Source: Pseudomonadota bacterium | GTDB lineage: Bacteria; Myxococcota; Polyangia; GCA-2747355; JACKDQ01 | NCBI GenBank assembly: GCA_030591195.1 | Contig: JAUVBO010000311.1 | Span: forward strand, 1-5,339 | Direction: 5' to 3' | Length of the DNA: 5,339 nucleotides | Shown here: in pieces, positions 1 to 5,339 of the stretch | Layout: the number at the start of each line of letters is the position of its first letter | Position numbering within the stretch: the stretch's first letter is position 1 | Program-made: the position numbers and the translations under genes | The notes under the pieces: model-generated | The model's database searches: none | Told to the model about the DNA's origin: nothing | What the model saw: only the letters and a program-made list of their open reading frames with translations

Positions 1-1
1 C

Positions 2-1400
2 GAGCGGGCGCGGCTCGCCGGCCTGGCCCTCGATGCAGCCGACGGCAGCAGCCCGCTGCTGCTGGCGGTGACGCTCGACCTGTTACGCCAGGCGCACGAC
101 GTGCCAGCAGCCGTCCGCACCATGCGCCAGCAAGCGGAGCGCCACCCGGCGCAGGCCGGCCCGCTGCACTTCCTCTGCAGCTGGACCATCGCCGAGGAGC
201 TCGGCGACGAGGCCGAGGCGATCGGCCCGGCGGAGCAGGCCGTCGAGACCAACCCGAGCAACATCGTCTACCTCTCCTGGCTCACCGAGCTGTACCAGCG
301 TGACGCACGCTGGGACAAGCTCGCCGAGGCGCTCGAGCGCAAGACCAAGCTCGAGACCACCCGCGAGGACTTCGTCGAGACCCTGCTCACCCTGGCCGAG
401 GTCTACCAGGTCAACCTCTCCGAGCCGGACAAGGCGATCGACGCGCTCGAGCGGGCCCTCGAGCTCGCGCCCACCGACCTCGCCTGTCTCAAGTCCCTCG
501 GCTCGCTCTATCAGCAGACCGGGCGCCATCAGCAGCTGGTCCAGATGCACCTCAAGGAGGCGAGCGTCACCGGCGACGACCAGCGCCGCGCGCTAGCGCT
601 CTTCCGCTGCGCCCGGATCCTTGCCGAGCGGCTGGACGACGCCGACCTGGCCATCGCCCACCTCCAGCAGGCCGTGGAGCTCGATCCGGCCGCCGTGCAG
701 GCGACCCGGCTGCTCGAGGACCTGCTGGCGCGCCAGCGCCGCCACGCCGAGCTCGTGGCGCTGCACCGGGACCAGCTGGCTCGGACCACCGAGCCGTCCG
801 AGCGGCTCGGACTGCTCGAGAGGATCGGGCTGCTGCTCGAGAACCAGCTCGAGGACGATGAGGGCGCGCTGGCGGCGTACGTCGAGCTGCTCGAGCTGCA
901 GCCGAACCACCCCACGGGGCTGCGCGCGCTGCCCCGGATCTGCGAGGCGCTCAAGCGCTATCCCCAGCTGCTGTCCGCGCTGCGCGGGCTGGCGATGAAC
1001 ACGCCCTCGCCCCGGGGAAAGGCGGCGCTGTTGACCCGGATCGGCCAGGTGCTCGACGAGCGACTCGACCGCCCCGAGCAGGCGCTGGCTCACTACCGCG
1101 AGGCACGCGAGGCGACGCCCGACTGCGCCGACTGCTTCGAGCTGACCGGGCGCCTGCTCGCCCGACTCGAGCGCTGGTCCGAGCTCTGCGACCTCTATCG
1201 CGAGCAGCTCGCCCGCTGCGCGGCCGATGAGGAGCGGACCCGGCTACAGTTTCACCTCGGCCGGCTGCTCGAGCAGCACTTCGACGACGCGTCGGGCGCC
1301 CTCGCCGCTTACCGCGGGGCCCTCGAGCTCGACCCGAAGTACGCGCCGGCGCGGCGGGGGCTGCTGCGCGTGGCCCTCGCGCTGGCCGACCCGCGCGAGG
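2..1400 (+). repeat. TPR array 1, exact 72-residue (216-bp) period
   Basis: This is a protein-level repeat inside the large CDS. The anchor proline of the helix-turn signature (TNP, LAP, LDP, LQP, TP, LDP) falls at residues 85, 157, 229, 301, 373 and 445, with codons starting at 254, 470, 686, 902, 1118 and 1334. Every interval is exactly 72 residues. Each module reads roughly as: anchor Pro, a helix with a 'L..L..L' pattern, an 'R.W..L..L....L' helix, a charged turn, 'R..LL..IG.LLE..L.D', then '.ALA.Y..ALEL.P'. This fits two TPRs of 34 residues plus about four extra linker residues. DNA identity between modules is low by eye, so this is an old, structurally constrained array rather than a recent tandem duplication. 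Confidence 0.8.
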
Positions 1401-4276
1401 CTGACCTCGAGTCGCTGATCGGCGCCGGTGCAGACGCCGCCTTGCGGCTAGCCCTCGGCATGCGACGGTCTCACCCGGCCAAGGCCGCCGAGCTGATCGG
1501 CAAGGTAGTCGACGACCCTGAGAGCGGCGCCCTGGCCCGCCAGCTGCAGCTTCAGCTCTGGATCGCCCAGCACCAGTGGCGCGAGGTCACCGAGGCGGTG
1601 CCGCCTGCCGAGGCGGTGCCCGTGGCGCTGGCCGCCCTTGGCGAGCCGGCCCGCGCCCTCGAGCTGGCGCGGCAGGCCTCCGAGGAGCCGGATCAGGGGT
1701 CCCCCGACGGCCTGGCGGCCCTACGCTGGCTCGACATGCTGCAGTCAGCCTTCGGCGACGCTCGCGAGCTTTCCGGCGTGCTCGCCCGCCGCGACGAACA
1801 CGAACCAGACGTCGGACGCCGCACGGCCGTCCGCTTGCGGATGTCGCACCTCGTCGACGACGACAGCGATCCGGTGGCGATCTGCCACCGGATCCTCGCC
1901 GAGGACCCGAAGCAACGACGCGCCGTCGACCGGCTCGAGCAGCTCGCGCTCGCGCGAGGTGACGATGGTCTGCTGCTCGACGCGCTGAGCCGGCGAGAGC
2001 CGCTGGTCGCCGGGCGCTCGAACCGAGCGGCGCTGCACGGCGATCGCGCCCGGCTGCACGCCCGCCGCGGCGAAGACGCCGAGGCGGAGGAGCAGTGGCG
2101 CCGGGCGCTCGACACCGACGGGCGCTACCGCCCGGCGTACGAGGCCCTCAAGCGGATCTACGACGCCCGTGGCGACCGCGACGGGCTGCTCTGGACCCTC
2201 GAGCACGGGCTCGAGGCGGTGGTTCACCCCGAAGCGCGGGTGATCGACCTGCTGCACCGGGCGGACCTTTATCTCGAAGGCGACGATATCGGCCGGGCCC
2301 TGGCCGACCTCGACCTGGTGCTCGAGGTCGATCCGGCCCAGACCAACGCGCTCGAGCGAGTCGAGCGGCTGCTACGCACGCGGGGCGACCTCGAGACCCT
2401 CGCCCGGCGACTCGAGGCGGCCGTCGCCGCTTCGACCAACCCCAAGCAGCAGGCCGCGCTGCACCTCCAGCTCGGGCTGCTGCTAGCCGAGGAGGCCGGC
2501 CAGCCGCAGCAGGCCGCCGACCATCTCAGCGCCGCGCTCGCGGCCAACCCTGACAGCGTGGCGGCGCTGCTCGCCCTGGCCCAGGTCAACGTCCGCCTCG
2601 ACCGTCCGGTGGAGGCCGTCTCGTTGCTCGACCGGGCGACCCTGCGCACCGAGGACGACCGCGAGCTGGTGGCCGCCCACCTCGGCAGCGCCCACATCAG
2701 CCACCGCCTGCTCGGAGACGCCGAGCGGGCGCGCAAGAGCCTGCGCGAGGCGCTCGGCATCGACCCGGGCCACCTGACTGGCCTCAAGCATCTGGCGGAG
2801 GTCGCCGCTGAGCTCGGAGACGATGAGGAGCTGGCGATCCACCTGCAGACGCTCGCCGACCTGCTCCACGGCCCTGAGGAGCGCGCAGAGAACCTCGGCC
2901 GCCTGGCCGCCGCCCTGACGAGGATGCAGGGCATGGCCTCGGAGCAGGCCGCCACCGCGCTGCTGCAGGCGGTACAGCTCAAGCCCGGCGACCCCGGCCT
3001 GGTGCAGCAAATGGTCGACGTCCTCGGTGCCGCCCAGCGCTGGGAGGAGCTCGCCGGCCGGCTGGACAAGAGCCTCGATGCCCTCCCCGACGAGCACCGG
3101 ACGCCGCTGCTCTTCCTCCAGGGCCAGCTGCTGTCGCGCCTCGGCCGTCAGCAGGAAGCTCAGAAGCGGCTCTGGGAGTTGGTCCAGCGCGACCCCAACC
3201 ACGACGAAGGACTCGGCCTGCTGCTCGACAACCTCGACGACTCGAAGGTCGCGGCCGACGAGCTGCTGCGCGGTCGGGCGATCGACCTGCACCGCCGGCT
3301 GCTGGCGAGCGATCCGACGCTGCCGTCGTCGATCCGCAGCCTCGCCCACCTGTGCCGCGCCGACGACCGCGAGGACGAGGCCCTCTCGGCCGAGACTTGC
3401 CTGGTGCTCCTGGGGGCCGCCACCGAGGAAGAGATCTACTTCCACAAGCAACGGCGGCGCGAGCTGCCGACCGACCCGACGGGCAGCCTGTCCACCGCGC
3501 AGCTCACGCGCCTGACCCTGCCCCACGGGGACCATCCGGTGCGGGGGATCCTCGCGCGGATCGGTCGCCACATCCCGAGTGCGCTGCCAGCAGACCTCTC
3601 CCAATACGGCCTGGCCAGCCTCGAGGCCGAGCTGGAGGCCGACCACCCGGCATGGGCGATTCTGCGCAAGTGCGCCGAGGTGATGGGCGTCGAGCGCTTC
3701 AGGGTCGTCGAGGCCTACGGCGGCGTACCCCAGGGTGCGGTGGAGCCTGGCGATCCACCGGTGGTGCTGTTGCCACGGGACTTCCTTCGTTTCCCGGCGC
3801 CTCACCAGCGGTTCATCTGCGGCCGCCTGCTGGCGCGGGTTGCCCTCTCGCTCGAGTGCAGCGACCCGGGCCGAGCCGAGCCGATGCGCGCCCGCGACAT
3901 CGAGCTGCTGCTGGCAGCCCTGGTGCGCAGCGGCCAGCCCGACTTCGGCGAGCAGATCGCCTCGCCAGCGATCCTCGACGACCTCGGACGCCGACTCTCG
4001 CGGGCGATCGATGACAGCGAGCTGACGTCGCTGCGCGAAGCGGCGATCGAGGGCTGGTGGCAGCGGCGGCAGCAGGACGATCTCGCCGGCTGGCTCGCGC
4101 GCTCCGAGCACGGCCTGCTCCGGGCCGGCCTGCTCTGCGGCGGCGGCGCCGACAGCATCCCCCCCTTCCTGACCCTGTCCGACGAGATGAAGCGCGATCT
4201 GGTCGGTTTTGCCCTCTCGGCGCTCTACGGCGAGCTGCGCGCGCAGCTCGGCCTGGTGCTGAAAAGCAAGAGCTGA
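2..4276 (+). CDS. Giant TPR-repeat scaffold protein with degenerate M48-peptidase-like C-terminal domain (5' partial)
   Basis: The frame is open from base 2 to the TGA at 4274-4276, giving 1,424 visible residues (residue 1 is the codon at 2-4); the true start lies upstream. A GTG at 68 is possible but unlikely: no Shine-Dalgarno sequence precedes it, and the residues before it continue a helical repeat. From about residue 1 to 1130 the protein consists of degenerate TPR helix pairs, each ending in a signature like ALELDP followed by a Leu/Ala-rich helix. Such arrays bind other proteins, so a scaffold or adaptor role is the family-level expectation; the partner is unknown. Residues 1160-1424 form a different, non-repeat domain (own entry). 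No membrane segment is visible. Localisation cannot be judged without the N terminus. Large TPR proteins of this style are common in Myxococcota, some linked to motility or the envelope, but I cannot assign this one to a named gene. Confidence 0.93.
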   Translation, partial: ERARLAGLALDAADGSSPLLLAVTLDLLRQAHDVPAAVRTMRQQAERHPAQAGPLHFLCSWTIAEELGDEAEAIGPAEQAVETNPSNIVYLSWLTELYQRDARWDKLAEALERKTKLETTREDFVETLLTLAEVYQVNLSEPDKAIDALERALELAPTDLACLKSLGSLYQQTGRHQQLVQMHLKEASVTGDDQRRALALFRCARILAERLDDADLAIAHLQQAVELDPAAVQATRLLEDLLARQRRHAELVALHRDQLARTTEPSERLGLLERIGLLLENQLEDDEGALAAYVELLELQPNHPTGLRALPRICEALKRYPQLLSALRGLAMNTPSPRGKAALLTRIGQVLDERLDRPEQALAHYREAREATPDCADCFELTGRLLARLERWSELCDLYREQLARCAADEERTRLQFHLGRLLEQHFDDASGALAAYRGALELDPKYAPARRGLLRVALALADPREADLESLIGAGADAALRLALGMRRSHPAKAAELIGKVVDDPESGALARQLQLQLWIAQHQWREVTEAVPPAEAVPVALAALGEPARALELARQASEEPDQGSPDGLAALRWLDMLQSAFGDARELSGVLARRDEHEPDVGRRTAVRLRMSHLVDDDSDPVAICHRILAEDPKQRRAVDRLEQLALARGDDGLLLDALSRREPLVAGRSNRAALHGDRARLHARRGEDAEAEEQWRRALDTDGRYRPAYEALKRIYDARGDRDGLLWTLEHGLEAVVHPEARVIDLLHRADLYLEGDDIGRALADLDLVLEVDPAQTNALERVERLLRTRGDLETLARRLEAAVAASTNPKQQAALHLQLGLLLAEEAGQPQQAADHLSAALAANPDSVAALLALAQVNVRLDRPVEAVSLLDRATLRTEDDRELVAAHLGSAHISHRLLGDAERARKSLREALGIDPGHLTGLKHLAEVAAELGDDEELAIHLQTLADLLHGPEERAENLGRLAAALTRMQGMASEQAATALLQAVQLKPGDPGLVQQMVDVLGAAQRWEELAGRLDKSLDALPDEHRTPLLFLQGQLLSRLGRQQEAQKRLWELVQRDPNHDEGLGLLLDNLDDSKVAADELLRGRAIDLHRRLLASDPTLPSSIRSLAHLCRADDREDEALSAETCLVLLGAATEEEIYFHKQRRRELPTDPTGSLSTAQLTRLTLPHGDHPVRGILARIGRHIPSALPADLSQYGLASLEAELEADHPAWAILRKCAEVMGVERFRVVEAYGGVPQGAVEPGDPPVVLLPRDFLRFPAPHQRFICGRLLARVALSLECSDPGRAEPMRARDIELLLAALVRSGQPDFGEQIASPAILDDLGRRLSRAIDDSELTSLREAAIEGWWQRRQQDDLAGWLARSEHGLLRAGLLCGGGADSIPPFLTLSDEMKRDLVGFALSALYGELRAQLGLVLKSKS
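1337..1687 (+). other. Irregular segment between the two TPR arrays
   Basis: Within the large CDS, residues 446-562 break the repeat period: 118 residues separate the anchor proline at 445 from the next plausible one at 563, where 72 would be expected. The segment is Ala/Leu-rich and probably still helical, with short TPR-like traces such as 'AALGEPARALELARQAS', but it lacks the regular signature at the expected spacing. It may be a hinge, a diverged repeat plus an insertion of about 46 residues, or a partner-binding site. The frame stays open with the same codon usage, so there is no sign of a frameshift. Confidence 0.5.
1688..3316 (+). repeat. TPR array 2, 70-73-residue period
   Basis: Second protein-level array in the large CDS. 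Anchor positions are residues 563, 636, 707 (Gly in place of Pro), 778, 850, 922, 995 and 1065, spaced 73, 71, 71, 72, 72, 73 and 70. A final short interval of 40 leads to Pro 1105, as if the array ends on a single TPR. The signatures include AEDP, DTDG, EVDP, AANP, GIDP, QLKP, QRDP and ASDP. The looser spacing compared with array 1 suggests weaker constraint or small indels in the inter-helix turns. The repeats stop before the non-repeat C-terminal domain. Confidence 0.72.
3479..4273 (+). other. C-terminal domain resembling an inactive M48-type metallopeptidase
   Basis: Residues about 1160-1424 of the large CDS have no TPR signature. The order of elements resembles M48-like peptidases: a segment like 'GVERFRVVEAYGG', a strand-like 'PPVVLLPRDFL', then a helix 'QRFICGRLLARVAL' at the place where active relatives have HExxH. 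Aligned that way, H-E-x-x-H becomes R1275-L-L-A-R1279 (3824-3838), so both zinc-binding His and the catalytic Glu are absent. Downstream, 'SEHGLLRAGLL' (Glu 1369, Arg 1374) matches the spacing of the third-ligand motif ExxADR. I infer a catalytically dead, structural or binding domain. The call is by eye and has not been tested by profile or structure comparison; an unrelated all-helical domain is the main alternative. Confidence 0.38.
4231..4250. repeat. Perfect 20-bp palindrome near the end of the TPR gene
   Basis: The bases CGAGCTGCGCGCGCAGCTCG read identically on both strands, with no loop. The site lies inside the coding sequence, encoding part of GELRAQLG, and ends 23 bases before the stop codon. 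A 6-bp half of it (CAGCTC, 4244-4249) can also pair with GAGCTG at 4270-4275, across the gene's 3' end. No T-tract follows, so it is not a standard intrinsic terminator. It may be a chance product of GC-rich codon choice, a protein-binding site or an RNA structure near the 3' end. Confidence 0.55.
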
Positions 4277-4301
4277 GCCAGATCATCGGCTCCGGAACGA
4301 C

Positions 4302-4332
4302 TTGACCGATCGTCGAATCGCCGGGGTAATAT
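4302..4332 (+). promoter_or_regulatory. Possible sigma70-like promoter for the lipoprotein gene
   Basis: TTGACC at 4302-4307 matches the -35 consensus TTGACA at five of six positions. Downstream, GGTAAT (4325-4330, 17-bp spacer) and TAATAT (4327-4332, 19-bp spacer) are candidate -10 boxes, each matching TATAAT at four of six. The stretch is noticeably AT-richer than the flanking genes. Transcription would begin around 4338-4340 and leave a leader of about 60 bases before the TTG start. Both -10 boxes are imperfect, so this is a weak call. Confidence 0.33.
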
Positions 4333-4338
4333 CCCCGG
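4321..4338. promoter_or_regulatory. Inverted repeat CCGGGG-N6-CCCCGG in the intergenic gap
   Basis: A perfect 6-bp inverted repeat (4321-4326 and 4333-4338) surrounds the AT-only hexamer TAATAT. All pairs are G-C, so the RNA hairpin would be stable, but no run of T follows and an intrinsic terminator is unlikely. Because the central hexamer coincides with the candidate -10 region, a dimeric regulator's operator is the more attractive reading. It could also be a weak hairpin after the upstream gene. The role is inferred; the symmetry is seen directly. Confidence 0.45.
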
Positions 4339-4387
4339 GAAGCACCAAGCCCGTTTACTCGTTGAGCCTTGGCGGGCACCTTGCCCT

Positions 4388-4394
4388 GAGGAGG
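4388..4394 (+). promoter_or_regulatory. Strong Shine-Dalgarno site fixing the TTG start
   Basis: GAGGAGG lies six bases before the TTG at 4401. It is close to a full anti-16S match at near-ideal spacing. It decides the start of the lipoprotein gene: the other in-frame TTG codons upstream (4302, 4362) have no purine-rich tract ahead of them, and a GTG at 4500 would cut off most of the signal peptide. Confidence 0.8.
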
Positions 4395-4400
4395 TCTTGC

Positions 4401-5339
4401 TTGCACAACGTCTCCAACCAGCTCGAGCCACTGCCGGCGGCGACGGCCAGCGACCGCGACGCGGTTCATTGCTTCCGTCTCGCAGCTCCAGCCCTCGGCG
4501 TGGTGTTGCTCGCGGCGGTGGGCTGCGCTGGCGGGACGGTCAACCAGTTCGATGACGGCTCGGCGCCGCCTGACGGCTCGGCCAGCGAGGTGTCGGTCGA
4601 CGGCATCGAGCCGAGTCAGGACGCGGAGGCCGGCGCCGACCTGTTCGTCGACCTCACGCCGCCGCCCGACAGCCTGCCGCCGCCCGACAGTCAGCCGCCG
4701 CCGCCCGACAGTCAGCCGCCGCCGCCCGACAGCCAGCCGCCGCCGCCTGACAGCGGACCGCAGCCGGACCTCGATCCGAACGCGCCGAACGTCGGGACGA
4801 TCTGCACCGACGACACCCCTTGTCGCGGCGGGACCCAGTGCCTGCTCAAGGTGACCGACACCGTCGGGATCTGCACCCAGATTTGCACCCAGGACGATGC
4901 CCAGACCTCGGCGGTCAACGAGGACAGCTGCCCGGACCAGACGTCGCAGATCTGCGGCGAGATCCCGCTGTCGGACGGGAGCTCGCAGTTCTACTGCCTG
5001 CAACGGTGCACACCCACGGCCACCAGCAATGACTGTCCTGCCGAGCTCTCCTGCCAGCCGAACTCGACGCTCTTCACCGGCCAGATCGGCGTCGCCGCCT
5101 GCGTCTTCCCCGGCTGCGAGACCAACCAGGACTGCCCGGTCTTCGTCGGCACGTCCTGTGACCCGGTCACCCTGACCGGCTGCGGAGCGAGCGAGTTCTG
5201 CTTCGAGCTCTCAAGCACCAGCGCCGCGTGCGCTCGCACCGGCAGCTGCCTGACCCAGAGCGGCCTCTGTGGCCTGCATACCGCGGGCACGGCGACGGCC
5301 AAGGTCGGCGATCCTTGCCAGGCCGACACCAACTGCGGC
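4401..5339 (+). CDS. Secreted cysteine-rich lipoprotein with Pro/Asp-rich tether (3' partial)
   Basis: The frame is open from TTG 4401 to the window end: 313 codons, no stop. Residues 1-26 form a long n-region with Arg 19 and Arg 26, residues 27-41 a hydrophobic core, and A-V-G-C ends in the lipobox Cys 42 (4524-4526), so a type II signal peptide and lipid anchoring are expected. Residues 46-130 are acidic, Pro-rich and without Cys, probably a flexible tether. From residue 135 to 312 there are 22 cysteines, in patterns such as C-x5-C-x5-C-x10-C-x3-C, with 'D.PC' and 'DCP....SC' motifs. These are probably disulfide-bonded small repeats, and the final 'VGDPCQADTNCG' looks like another one starting. 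Such lipoproteins of unknown function are typical of Myxococcota envelopes. No enzyme motif is visible. A MYXO-CTERM-like tail could lie beyond the window. Gene recognition is firm; function is unknown. Confidence 0.87.
   Translation, partial: MHNVSNQLEPLPAATASDRDAVHCFRLAAPALGVVLLAAVGCAGGTVNQFDDGSAPPDGSASEVSVDGIEPSQDAEAGADLFVDLTPPPDSLPPPDSQPPPPDSQPPPPDSQPPPPDSGPQPDLDPNAPNVGTICTDDTPCRGGTQCLLKVTDTVGICTQICTQDDAQTSAVNEDSCPDQTSQICGEIPLSDGSSQFYCLQRCTPTATSNDCPAELSCQPNSTLFTGQIGVAACVFPGCETNQDCPVFVGTSCDPVTLTGCGASEFCFELSSTSAACARTGSCLTQSGLCGLHTAGTATAKVGDPCQADTNCG
4659..4757 (+). repeat. Tandem (P)PPPDSQ repeat in the lipoprotein tether
   Basis: Five consecutive in-frame units of 18, 18, 21, 21 and 21 bp encode PPPDSL, PPPDSQ, PPPPDSQ, PPPPDSQ and PPPPDSG (residues 87-119). 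A diverged copy, PQPDLDP, follows. The middle units are almost identical in DNA, differing mainly at agt/agc and ccc/cct, so recent slippage or unequal crossing-over is likely. Unit length is always a multiple of three, so copy-number change would alter tether length without a frameshift. The Asp-Ser-Pro composition suggests an extended linker between the lipid anchor and the Cys-rich domain. Confidence 0.85.

Noticed and set aside
68..70. GTG as the start of the TPR protein
   Set aside because: The frame is open back to base 2, the preceding residues continue a helical repeat, and bases 50-67 hold no Shine-Dalgarno-like tract. The gene most likely begins upstream of the window.
2483..4111. 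Long open frame on the minus strand (about 540 codons)
   Set aside because: It lies fully antisense to the TPR gene. The plus frame shows clear TPR signatures, while the minus product is low-complexity Gln/Arg/Leu-rich with no domain. Long antisense frames are a usual by-product of GC-rich codon bias.
4321..4345. Intrinsic terminator after the TPR gene
   Set aside because: The hairpin arms are good but are followed by a mixed sequence rather than a T-tract, so it does not meet the usual criteria.
4345..4377. Leader stems CCAAG/CTTGG and GCCCG/CGGGC as a riboswitch or attenuator
   Set aside because: The stems are only 5 bp, they compete with each other, and their loops are long. No known riboswitch core or leader peptide is recognisable.
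4500..4502. GTG as an alternative lipoprotein start
   Set aside because: It would leave only eight residues before the lipobox Cys, too short for a signal peptide, and no ribosome site precedes it.
4659..4757. CRISPR-like or intergenic tandem repeat
   Set aside because: The units are 18-21 bp, directly abutting without spacers, and in frame within a coding sequence. They are a protein linker repeat.
4552..4854. Plus-strand Arg/Thr/Ser-rich frame over the Pro repeat
   Set aside because: It is an out-of-frame reading of the lipoprotein gene with no Shine-Dalgarno site. The frame from 4401 has a ribosome site, signal peptide, lipobox and ordered Cys spacing.
3813..5003. Minus-strand open frame of about 396 codons spanning the gap and both genes
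   Set aside because: It crosses two plus-strand genes with their own start and stop signals. Its Arg-rich repeats are simply the complement of the PPPPDSQ repeat.

Overview
The window suggests a GC-rich bacterium, most likely a member of Myxococcota or a nearby former-deltaproteobacterial lineage. The reasons are the strong G/C preference at third codon positions and the two protein types present: a giant TPR scaffold, and a lipoprotein with an Asp/Pro-rich spacer followed by a cysteine-rich region. Both styles are familiar from that group. This is an inference from style, not from a marker gene.

Layout. Bases 2-4276 (+) are the 3' part of one very large gene, whose reading frame is already open at the window edge. 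It encodes at least 1,424 residues of degenerate tetratricopeptide (TPR) repeats, followed by a C-terminal domain of about 265 residues that resembles an M48-type metallopeptidase fold without its HExxH motif. The first TPR array has an exact 72-residue period. A 118-residue irregular segment separates it from a second array with a 70-73-residue period. Bases 4277-4400 are a 124-bp intergenic gap with a possible sigma70-like promoter, a perfect 6-bp inverted repeat overlapping its -10 region, and a strong Shine-Dalgarno sequence. Bases 4401-5339 (+) are the 5' part of a lipoprotein gene with a TTG start. It has a lipobox Cys at residue 42, an acidic/proline-rich tether with a short tandem repeat, and then a cysteine-rich ectodomain that runs off the window. 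This gene is easy to miss because its start is TTG and its stop lies outside the window.

How the genes relate. Both genes are on the same strand, but the gap and possible promoter suggest the lipoprotein can be transcribed separately. The first product looks like a protein-interaction scaffold whose N terminus, and so its localisation, is not visible. The second looks like an envelope or surface lipoprotein. Nothing in the sequence shows that they work together. I see no mobile element, CRISPR array, RNA gene or defence system. The points most worth a second look are the apparent pseudo-peptidase end of the TPR protein, the very regular repeat period, and the overlap of inverted repeat and promoter.
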